The notes below the pieces were generated by a model, which was given only the letters and a program-made list of their open reading frames with translations, had not been told where the DNA came from and searched no databases. DNA of 64,000 nt from CAWJFJ01 sp963800065 (GTDB lineage: Bacteria; Actinomycetota; Acidimicrobiia; Acidimicrobiales; UBA8190): NCBI GenBank assembly GCA_963800065.1, contig CAWCZO010000011.1:124001-188000 (forward strand), given 5' to 3'. Made by a program: the position numbers and the translations under genes. Shown here piece after piece: positions 57,444 to 64,000 of the stretch (position 1 is the first letter of the stretch; each line of letters begins with the position of its first letter).

Positions 57444-57634
57444 CGGGGCAACAGCAGCCAACCGCTGGGTCAGCACGCGCCTCTGCGCCGCTGAACGATC
57501 CCGTTCTGCCTCGGCTGTGCCGGTAGGGCCCGAGACTCCCACCACGGGACGTCCACCGACAGTGCTCGTGCTTGGGGGCACGTTCCGGAGCGCCTCGTTG
57601 CGCACCGCCGCTGACTGGTGGGAACCTGACTCAC

Positions 57635-58183
57635 ATGCGAGCCGTCGAGCTTGTCTTCGCCATAGGGTGGGCCGCGTTCTGGATCTACTGGCTCGTGGCG
57701 GCCTTCTCGATGAAGAGAGGTCGCTTACCGTGGGGCCGCGAGTTGCGCATCAGGGCGCTGATCGTCGCCCTGGCAATCGTCTTGATCCGCTTCGGCGCCT
57801 TCCGGGGCCATGGGCTCAACACTGATCCATGGCGCGCCGGTCTCGGGCTCGTACTCTTGGCGCTCGGGTTGGGGTTCGCCATCTGGGCGCGGGTGAACCT
57901 CGGGCGAAACTGGGGCACGCCGATGTCGCAGAAGGACGACCCCGAGCTCGTGACCAGCGGTCCGTACCACCTCGTCCGCCACCCCATCTACTCCGGCATC
58001 CTTGTCGCCAGTATCGGCACCGCCGTGGCCTTGACGTGGCTGTGGTTGGTCGCCGCTGGTCTGGCCGGGATCTACTTCGTCTACAGCGCGACCGTCGAGG
58101 AACGCAACATGGCCGAGCAGTTCCCCGAGACCTATCCCGCCTATCGGCGTTCGACGAAGATGCTCGTTCCCTTTGTCTTCTAG
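57635..58183 (+). CDS. Isoprenylcysteine carboxyl methyltransferase (ICMT)-like membrane protein
   Basis: 182 residues from the ATG at 57635, with four to five transmembrane helices (ELVFAIGWAAFWIYWLVAAF, IRALIVALAIVLIRFGAF, LGLVLLALGLGFAIWARV, VASIGTAVALTWLWLVAAG). The ICMT/PEMT signature LVTSGPYHLVRHPIYSGIL binds SAM, and the acidic VEERNMAEQFPETYPAYRRSTKML is the conserved tail. Bacteria lack prenylated CaaX proteins, so the substrate is probably a lipid or another small molecule. It is convergent with the Ser-rich membrane protein gene (29 bp). Confidence 0.84.
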   Translation: MRAVELVFAIGWAAFWIYWLVAAFSMKRGRLPWGRELRIRALIVALAIVLIRFGAFRGHGLNTDPWRAGLGLVLLALGLGFAIWARVNLGRNWGTPMSQKDDPELVTSGPYHLVRHPIYSGILVASIGTAVALTWLWLVAAGLAGIYFVYSATVEERNMAEQFPETYPAYRRSTKMLVPFVF

Positions 58184-58212
58184 GTGGACTCAGCTGGTTT
58201 CAGCTTGACGCG

Positions 58213-59055
58213 CTACCTGGAAGTTGAGTGATGGGACTTGGAGGTGGAGGCATGGGACTTGCGCGTGGAGGCACGGGCACGGCCCGTGATCGTCTGTGCG
58301 GATGTTCCACTGGCCGAGGTGATGACCGCGGAATGGGCATCGAGCCTTCCTGGCCACCAGGCAACGAACCATCCGTCCCCGGTTGTGGCGTGTACGTGCC
58401 CGCCGTCGCTCAGCACGAGCGTGACGCCCGTTACACCCTCCTGGATCTGGCCATCGACGAGGGTAAAGGCACCCTGGCTCGCCGATGCCAAATGCGTGAG
58501 GGTCACATGACTGAGACTTCCCGAACTGCCACTGCTGAGTACGGACGAACTACCGGACGCGTTGAACCTGTTCGTGCGTCCCGAGACGTTCCCGATGCGC
58601 GAGACCGACATGGAGCCTCCACCCGGGGTGTTCTGCGAGACGACGGTGACCGACGGTCCCGTGAGACAGGTGGCACCCCCACTTCCGTTCTGAAAGACCA
58701 CGAGGGTGAACGGTCCCCGTACGTCGGTGGCCACTGCACTCCATCCGTTGCCCGGGTCAACACCTGGCGACACCGGTGGGGTACCGGCGAGCTGCGCAAG
58801 GCAGGTGGCGTCGGCCCTAGACGTCTGCTGGACCGACGGCGCTGTCGGTGACGCGCTCCAGCCTGCAAACGCGGCTTGGGAGCCAGCGAGTACGAGGGCC
58901 AGAGACGCACCGAGCGCCACGCTGAGCCCCGGAACGCCGATCCTGAGCAGTCGGGTCCTGGCTCGACGACGGGACTGCCGTCGCGCCAGGTCGGTCTCGA
59001 TGGCGTTGCGAAGATCGACCCGATAACGCTGTAGATCAGGATGGAGCGAGTTCAT
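58213..59055 (-). CDS. Ser/Gly-rich single-pass membrane protein paired with an ECF sigma factor
   Basis: 280 residues. A 35-residue basic cytoplasmic N-terminus (LQRYRVDLRNAIETDLARRQSRRRARTR) precedes one transmembrane helix (IGVPGLSVALGASLALVLAG, about residues 39-58). The outside part is rich in Ser, Gly and Thr, with GPFTLVVFQNGSGGATCL and GAFTLVDGQIQEGVTGVTLVLSDGGHVHATTGDGWFVAWWPG, and ends in a basic Ser/His repeat (ASTRKSHASTSKSHHSTSR). The ATG overlaps the sigma stop (ATGA). It could be an unusual anti-sigma or a sigma-controlled surface protein. I do not recognise the family. Confidence 0.7.
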   Translation of the reverse strand: MNSLHPDLQRYRVDLRNAIETDLARRQSRRRARTRLLRIGVPGLSVALGASLALVLAGSQAAFAGWSASPTAPSVQQTSRADATCLAQLAGTPPVSPGVDPGNGWSAVATDVRGPFTLVVFQNGSGGATCLTGPSVTVVSQNTPGGGSMSVSRIGNVSGRTNRFNASGSSSVLSSGSSGSLSHVTLTHLASASQGAFTLVDGQIQEGVTGVTLVLSDGGHVHATTGDGWFVAWWPGRLDAHSAVITSASGTSAQTITGRARASTRKSHASTSKSHHSTSR

Positions 59056-59606
59056 GGTTGGGGACCTCCTAGGGCCAATTGCAGTCGACGGATCGAACGT
59101 GAGACACGAAGCCGAGCTGCCACCGGCGTGCAGTTGAGTCGGTGCGCGATCTCCCGGTACGGGCGGTCCTCGACGAGACGCAACACCAGGAGTTGGCGTT
59201 CGCCCTCGGGGAGGCTGGCGAAGGCACAGAGCACGGCAGAGGGGAACGACAGGCGTTCCTCTACGGCTTCGTACCCGTGCTCCTCGACCGTGGCGATGGG
59301 CAGTCCCAGACGCGCTCGGGCCGAATACTCGACCTGGCGCTTGCGCACCGAGGATCGCAGGACGTTTTGAGCGATACCGAGCAACCACGGTAGGGCTGAC
59401 CCGTTGACCTGGTCTTTGAATCGTCCCCGGCTGCGCCAGGCCTGGGCGAACACCTCGGCTGTCAGGTCGGCGGCGTAGTCCCCCACCCTGGAGGAGGCCC
59501 AGGCGAACACCTTGGAGGCGTGCCGGTCGTAGACCGCCGAGAAGGCGTCGGGGTCATCCAGGCGCAGGAGGTCTGCGTCGGACAGATCCTCTGGGATTGA
59601 CCTCAC
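59052..59606 (-). CDS. ECF RNA polymerase sigma factor, second in window
   Basis: 184 residues. Region 2 is AFSAVYDRHASKVFAWASSRVGDYAADLTAEVFAQAWRSRGRFKD; region 4 is FASLPEGERQLLVLRLVEDRPYREIAHRLNCTPVAARLRVSRSIRRLQLAL. The spacing and PYREIAHRL motif fit ECFs with a membrane partner encoded next door. Start GTG at 59606 is close to a TATAGG element. The overlapped membrane protein gene is the natural partner. Confidence 0.9.
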   Translation of the reverse strand: MRSIPEDLSDADLLRLDDPDAFSAVYDRHASKVFAWASSRVGDYAADLTAEVFAQAWRSRGRFKDQVNGSALPWLLGIAQNVLRSSVRKRQVEYSARARLGLPIATVEEHGYEAVEERLSFPSAVLCAFASLPEGERQLLVLRLVEDRPYREIAHRLNCTPVAARLRVSRSIRRLQLALGGPQP

Positions 59607-59717
59607 ACCCTATAGATCGCTGCTCGCAGAAAAGTGTGTCATGTCACGCGGGATCGAGGCCGCGGCCAGGATCGAGCGGCCTTTTCCACGGCGTTGCCGC
59701 CGTCCCGTACGTCCCGT

Positions 59718-61532
59718 TCAACGAGTGTGCCGGCGCCGGACCTCAGATCCGACGCCGGCGACGCCGGCGGATCGCCATCGGGCCCGCCGGGACGACGGCC
59801 CCATGGCGACGGTGGCGATGGCAACGGATCCGCGATGGGGCGAAGCGAGGGCCGAACCGGAGCTTCCCGACGGGCACCACGGATCCGTTGGCACACCGAC
59901 GCACGGATCGGGCATTGTGGGCAGGTCGCCGGGAACCTTGCGCAACACCGTGCCCGTCCGTTTGGGATATACCTCGGTACTGGAACACGTCAGGAAGCCG
60001 GCGTCACACTCGACCTGGGGTAGAAGGGGCCCACCGCTGTTCACGCTCTTGGTGAGCGGCCCGCACTTCGGCTGGGCCTCCTCCAGGTCGGCCGGAGCCG
60101 AACCGGCCGGCGCCCGATTACCAGCGAAGCAGTTCTGCGGCTCGCCCGAGGACAAGGTGATCTGGCCGAAGTCGCTGTTGGACTGATTGCCGAAGAACCC
60201 GTCGTGGGTGTACGTGTTGTCGAGCAACGCATCCCCCTCGGGGTCGTACACACAACCCAGAGCTCCATCGGGGTGACCACCTGATCCCGAGCAACTGACG
60301 CCCGGCGAAGGCGTCCCCGTGTCCGGGTAGGGCACGAACAAGGTGCCCCAGGCGCCGTTGTCGGCGAACGTGTTGTCCATGACCGTGTCGTTGCGGCCCC
60401 CCGAAACGGTCATGCCGGTTCCGATGGGCCCGGCCGCCGCCGACCCCGCCGCCGGTGGGTCGGGGTTGTTGTTGTTGTGGACATCGTTGTCCATGAACAC
60501 CCAGCACGAACGGGTATGGGTTATGGGGCTGATGGCGTGTCCGGGGCAGTCGCCGTTCTGGGGTGGTGGCGGATCGCCCGCCACCTGGGTGTTGGTGTCC
60601 ACCCCGTCCTGATTGTCGTCGAACTGCGAATGCTCGATGACGACTGCCCCGCCAGAGTTCGTCCCCGAATAGCCGAGAGCGTTGTTCTCCATCCACGCGT
60701 GGTCGATCGTCACGTCGCACACCTGGAGACAGGCGCCCACGTACATGCCCGAGTCGTTCATGTTGTCGGCGTACAACTGGTTCCAGCTCGCCGGCCCTGC
60801 AGAGTTCGACGAGAACACCCCGTAACCGCCGGCCGCGTTCAGCGAGTAGTACGACGATGTGGCGGTCAGGTACGTCCCCGTGTAGCGGGTCAGGCCGATC
60901 GTGCCCGATCCGTCACCCCCGTTCCACCAGATCTGGTTCCCGGCGTCCCCGGCCCCGGTCAGGAAGTTACACACCGTCAGGTTGTCGATCTCGACGTTGT
61001 CGGCCTTCCATACGACGATGCCGTTTCGGCCGTAGGCCTTGCCGGTCGGTTCCGATGTACCGTACGCATTGGCGTCCGTGGTCGACGGGCCGGAGGAATC
61101 GCCGGCCGGTGCCACGGGGCCGAAGTCCTGGTCCGATGCGTTCGAGGCGCACCGCGGCGAGCCGGGCTTCGTGCCATCGACGATCACCGTGTTGCGGTTC
61201 ATACCCCGGAGGTGGAGATCCGGTGTGGAGATGACCACACCACCCATGTCACCATCACCGGCCTGGGTGGCGGTCGGAGGGGAGCTCACATCGTCCTGCT
61301 CGTGATAGTCGCCCGGTGCCACCAGGATCCAGTCACCGCGATGCGCCGCGTTCACGGCGGCCTGGATCGACGTATATTTGCCGGCCACCCCCTTGTAGGT
61401 GCCGACCAGCAGGACACGCCCGGACGCCGTGGGCGCCGTGGTCGACGAGCACGACGACAGCACGGCCGCCACCAGCACGAGAACCATCAGACCGGCGCCA
61501 CGGAACGGGACAGATCTTCTGCCATGGCTCAT
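59718..61532 (-). CDS. Lipoprotein with right-handed parallel beta-helix
   Basis: 604 residues. Signal II: LMVLVLVAAVLSSCSSTT, with lipobox LSSC and acylated Cys near residue 28. The YTSIQAAVNAAHRGDWILVAPGDYHE stretch is the start of a pectate-lyase-like beta-helix, and later rungs include GIVVWKADNVEIDNLTVCNF, YADNMNDSGMYVGACLQVCDVTIDHAWMENNALGYS and TVMDNTFADNGAWGTLF. No pectinase catalytic set is evident, so polysaccharide binding or lyase activity is only inferred. The last 50 residues are basic and low in complexity. Confidence 0.84.
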   Translation of the reverse strand: MSHGRRSVPFRGAGLMVLVLVAAVLSSCSSTTAPTASGRVLLVGTYKGVAGKYTSIQAAVNAAHRGDWILVAPGDYHEQDDVSSPPTATQAGDGDMGGVVISTPDLHLRGMNRNTVIVDGTKPGSPRCASNASDQDFGPVAPAGDSSGPSTTDANAYGTSEPTGKAYGRNGIVVWKADNVEIDNLTVCNFLTGAGDAGNQIWWNGGDGSGTIGLTRYTGTYLTATSSYYSLNAAGGYGVFSSNSAGPASWNQLYADNMNDSGMYVGACLQVCDVTIDHAWMENNALGYSGTNSGGAVVIEHSQFDDNQDGVDTNTQVAGDPPPPQNGDCPGHAISPITHTRSCWVFMDNDVHNNNNPDPPAAGSAAAGPIGTGMTVSGGRNDTVMDNTFADNGAWGTLFVPYPDTGTPSPGVSCSGSGGHPDGALGCVYDPEGDALLDNTYTHDGFFGNQSNSDFGQITLSSGEPQNCFAGNRAPAGSAPADLEEAQPKCGPLTKSVNSGGPLLPQVECDAGFLTCSSTEVYPKRTGTVLRKVPGDLPTMPDPCVGVPTDPWCPSGSSGSALASPHRGSVAIATVAMGPSSRRARWRSAGVAGVGSEVRRRHTR

Positions 61533-61690
61533 GACAACCCCCGTCTTCTCTTTCGCCCAGCTCTGCGATCCTCGGGCCGCACGTTATCTCGGGTACCGCC
61601 CTTGGGATGGAGATAGGGGGTACCACTGCAGGCCGCTTCTGACACGTCTCTCCGTCGAATTCGTGATCGCCCTCTATTCGATTGGTGACG

Positions 61691-62095
61691 TCAGCGAGGG
61701 CGGTTCTCTGTCCCCATCCCCGCTGTGACAAAGAGAGCCGTCGCCGGGCCGGCGGTGTCGGCCGTATGCCACACCCCCCGTGGGTTGATGATGGCTTCAC
61801 CAGCACGGATGGTCGCCGTTCGGATCTCTCCATCGATTTCCTGGCAGAGGGTGATGGAACCCTCTGTACACACGACCAGTTCCTCGCCAAACGGGTGAAC
61901 CTCCCAGGAATCCCACGGCTCGGTGAAGGTATGCATGGTCACGAGTCGACCTTCAGCACCATCGGCGACGTTGCGCTCTTCGTAGGCTTGGTACCAGTCC
62001 ATCTCGCCGGTAAACGGTGGCTGAGGGGCCACCGTCGCCCCCAGACCCAGGTGTACCGGTATCTGTTTGAGCGGAAAGTGGTGGTCGTCGGTCAT
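61691..62095 (-). CDS. Cupin-domain protein
   Basis: 134 residues, one cupin barrel. Motif 1 is WEVHPFGEELVVCTEGSITL (one His and one Glu of the metal set seen) and motif 2 is IINPRGVWHTADTAGPATALFV with His. The incomplete metal set makes activity uncertain. Start ATG has TAGGCT six bases upstream. It is leftward between the propeller and the beta-helix genes. Function unknown. Confidence 0.78.
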   Translation of the reverse strand: MTDDHHFPLKQIPVHLGLGATVAPQPPFTGEMDWYQAYEERNVADGAEGRLVTMHTFTEPWDSWEVHPFGEELVVCTEGSITLCQEIDGEIRTATIRAGEAIINPRGVWHTADTAGPATALFVTAGMGTENRPR

Positions 62096-62101
62096 GGGAC
62101 A

Positions 62102-62107
62102 AGCCTA
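62102..62107 (-). promoter_or_regulatory. -10 box TAGGCT of the cupin gene (leaderless)
   Basis: TAGGCT ends six bases before the ATG at 62095. Confidence 0.6.
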
Positions 62108-62142
62108 TCCGTCGGCCCAATTGGACCGAGGGCGAAACGTCC

Positions 62143-63720
62143 TTACGGCAACTGCGCTTCCGGAAGGTCGAGATCCTCGTCGAGCAGCTGCGTCGATTCC
62201 TGTCCAAGGCCGACTGCGTCCGACCAGGCGAAGGTGCCCGACCAGTCAACCTCGCCGTAGTAGCCGCTGGGGTCCATCGTCGAGTACAAGGGCCCGGCCA
62301 CGCGCACCGCAGGTGCGCCCGATCTGGGGTCAGCCAACCAGAGAGCATCGTCCGCCACGACGACCATCGTGCTCCCCTCCTTGGCCGGGACGGCCAGCAA
62401 CGCGCCGGCCGGTGACAGGGACAGCGGATTCGGCCGTCCACCGGGGACCGTCGTCCACAGGGCACTGGTGGCATTCCACTGGGCCATCCAACCCGACGAA
62501 TAGTAGGCCTCGCCGTTGGGACCGAAAGGGCCGGTGGCCGACGCCACTGCGAAGACGAGCATGCCCGACGACGACCAACGGGGGGCCAGACCCACCGAAC
62601 CGGAGGGGATGGTCACCGCTTGGCAGGTTGCTGCAGGGAAACGGCACAGGTCGACGTCTCGCCCGAGCGTCCAGATGGGTCGGCCTTTGCCGGCCACAAC
62701 GGCAACGGTGTCTCCGCCGGGTTCCGGCGCCAACCACGTGGGGCCGAGCAGCGAGGACGCCAACGCCACGGGTCGGTCGCCCCCGGCGGGCAGGCTGTAG
62801 AGCGTTTGGCCGGTCAATGAATCTGAACCGGAGAACCCAGGGTCTTCCCAGAACAGAAGACCGCCTCCTTCGGGCCACCACGCGGCGAGGTCGATCCCAG
62901 ATTCGGTCAATTGATAGGCGGTCACGGCCGGCCCACCTGAGGCCGAGACAATCCCCACGCGACCCACGGGTAGGGTCGCCGGAGAGGACGCCGTGGCAGG
63001 GTGCCCGAATACCGAATCGTCATAGGCCAGTTCGGTGCCGTCGGGGGCCCAGGCGATGGAGCCCACACCGGCGCCCGTGCCCACGGGCACGCTTGCCGGG
63101 GGGGAACCTGGATCGTCGATCCACACGTCTTCGGGCACACCGCCGGGAAAGTTGTATTCGGGTGCCACGGTGTAGGCCAACACCGAACCCACCGGCGACC
63201 AGGCGAACATGCCGATCCCGTTGGTCGTCACTTCCCGGGCGTGAGAGGAGCCGGCTTTTGCCAACCACAGGGTGGGAGCGGGCACGTCAAAGCCGTTAGC
63301 GGGACCGGTGTGGAGGAACGCCAGCCACTGGTCGTCGAGCGACCAGGCGGGGTTACTGTCGAACCCGCCCCCGGGGGGACCGGTGATCTCGGTCAGGGTT
63401 CCTGTATCGGAGAGAACCCCGAGACGCCCGCTGGATACGAAAGCGAGGTCTCCGTGCCCCGCCCATGCCGTCGCGTCGACCGTGACAGATCCAGGAGCCG
63501 GTGGATGGGGGGGACCTGGAGGGATGCTTGTGGAGCTCGGCTGGAGCGCGGTCGTGGTCGGGCTGGAGGGGGGCTGGGTGACCTGTTGTCGGCTCGAAGC
63601 GATGGTGGCCGTTGAGGAGTCCGGCGCCATGACCGCTCCCAACGCTGCCCCCCCGGCCCCCAAGGTCGTAACCAGAGCCACTGTCGCCCACGAGACGGAT
63701 CTTCTGGGGACCCCGGCCAT
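62143..63720 (-). CDS. Membrane-anchored TolB/WD40-like beta-propeller protein
   Basis: 525 residues. An N-terminal anchor or signal (ATVALVTTLGAGGAALGAVMA, about residues 12-32) is followed by a Pro/Ser/Thr-rich linker (about 40-76). The propeller has TolB-type blades: SNPAWSLDDQWLAFLHTG, GMFAWSPVGSVLAYTVAP, GSIAWAPDGTELAYDD, PRWSSSGMLVFAVAS and LSLSPAGALLAVPAK. It is likely anchored outside the membrane; partner or ligand is unknown. The start follows GAGGTGA at five bases, so this gene is leadered. Confidence 0.83.
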   Translation of the reverse strand: MAGVPRRSVSWATVALVTTLGAGGAALGAVMAPDSSTATIASSRQQVTQPPSSPTTTALQPSSTSIPPGPPHPPAPGSVTVDATAWAGHGDLAFVSSGRLGVLSDTGTLTEITGPPGGGFDSNPAWSLDDQWLAFLHTGPANGFDVPAPTLWLAKAGSSHAREVTTNGIGMFAWSPVGSVLAYTVAPEYNFPGGVPEDVWIDDPGSPPASVPVGTGAGVGSIAWAPDGTELAYDDSVFGHPATASSPATLPVGRVGIVSASGGPAVTAYQLTESGIDLAAWWPEGGGLLFWEDPGFSGSDSLTGQTLYSLPAGGDRPVALASSLLGPTWLAPEPGGDTVAVVAGKGRPIWTLGRDVDLCRFPAATCQAVTIPSGSVGLAPRWSSSGMLVFAVASATGPFGPNGEAYYSSGWMAQWNATSALWTTVPGGRPNPLSLSPAGALLAVPAKEGSTMVVVADDALWLADPRSGAPAVRVAGPLYSTMDPSGYYGEVDWSGTFAWSDAVGLGQESTQLLDEDLDLPEAQLP

Positions 63721-63896
63721 GCGTCACCTCTTCGGACTTTGGTCGTCACGATCTTCTCGGACGTGGACCTACGTCGCAAGGAAGAACCGATGACTCCGTT
63801 CGTACCGACACGGGTCGACTACCAAGCCGCCCACCCTGATGGCCGAGCGGACCGCTTGTGCTGATGATCCTGTTCGAGATCGTCTTGAGCCGGGGC

Positions 63897-64000
63897 TCAG
63901 CTTCGCTCGGTGTCGACAATGAGGAGGCTGCACGGACACTGGTGCGACACCTTGTTGGGAACACTCCCGAGCATGAACCGTTTCATCCCCGCCATGCCCC
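63897..64000 (-). CDS. Universal stress protein, C-terminal end (rest outside window)
   Basis: Reading leftward from the right edge, the frame gives GMAGMKRFMLGSVPNKVSHQ, then CPCSLLIVDTERS and a stop at 63899-63897. This is the UspA C-terminus: the G-9x-G(S/T) part of the ATP-binding motif, then the SVPNKV helix and the final strand LLIVDT. The start and the first Gly of the motif lie beyond 64000. The 176 bp between it and the propeller gene hold nothing further that I can identify. Confidence 0.85.
   Translation of the reverse strand, partial: GMAGMKRFMLGSVPNKVSHQCPCSLLIVDTERS

Noticed and set aside
63746..63964. Short minus-strand ORF at the right edge (72 codons)
   Set aside because: Its protein has no likeness to a family, and the overlapping frame encodes a clear UspA C-terminus.

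Overview
The window is high-GC DNA with dense coding on both strands. Its content points to an actinobacterium: a WhiB-type regulator, a PimB-like mannosyltransferase, DipZ, a B12-dependent ribonucleotide reductase, WS/DGAT, three TetR regulators and two ECF sigma factors. A deep lineage such as Acidimicrobiia is my inference; no rRNA or tRNA gene is present to test it. Many genes carry a TANNNT hexamer 5-8 nt before the start codon and no Shine-Dalgarno sequence, so leaderless transcription seems to be the normal mode.

Layout. 0-5 kb: end of a cytochrome P450 plus TetR; then a leftward operon TetR - DUF1214 (frameshifted) - sulfotransferase, and a fructosamine-kinase-like gene. 5-11.4 kb: nrdJ interrupted by two inteins, divergent from glycerol kinase glpK (frameshifted near its end). 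11.4-19 kb: drug exporter fused to a MarR-like domain, dipZ, plsC, TetR plus a small protein, an AlaC-like aminotransferase, a short LLM-type oxidoreductase. 19-27 kb: ROK kinase, SRPBCC protein, PimB-like glycosyltransferase, two small Cys proteins, DnaQ-like exonuclease, trpD, acyl-CoA dehydrogenase, DinB-like, RidA, WhiB. Gene content from SRPBCC to trpD recalls the Rv2185c-Rv2192c stretch of Mycobacterium tuberculosis. 27-34 kb: Fur (frameshifted) - rubrerythrin - DUF3501, divergent from an operon glpD - alkyl-DHAP-synthase-like flavoprotein - FGGY kinase. 34-39 kb: NTF2-like, PYROXD2-like oxidoreductase, WS/DGAT, a CrtC/DUF7064-like protein, a 13-bp tandem repeat and an APH-type phosphotransferase. 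39-50 kb: moxR - DUF58 - transglutaminase operon, a ferredoxin-reductase-like flavoprotein, a secreted beta-propeller divergent from an ECF sigma/zinc anti-sigma pair, MBL hydrolase, peptide deformylase, an ACT-domain protein and a polytopic membrane protein. 50-56.4 kb: DUF35 - thiolase - acyl-CoA ligase, SRPBCC, xseB-xseA and the RNase P RNA gene rnpB. 56.4-64 kb: methyltransferase, ICMT-like protein, ECF sigma with a Ser-rich membrane partner, beta-helix lipoprotein, cupin, TolB-like propeller and the end of a universal stress protein. This last part looks more accessory.

How the genes fit together. Glycerol/G3P metabolism (glpK, glpD, FGGY kinase) meets lipid synthesis (plsC, AGPS-like, WS/DGAT, PimB-like) and acyl-CoA chemistry (acyl-CoA dehydrogenase, DUF35-thiolase-ligase). 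The most notable points are the doubly intein-split nrdJ, in which both inteins sit directly before catalytic cysteines, the possible ether-lipid operon, the leaderless promoter pattern, and three single-base frameshifts in otherwise intact conserved genes.
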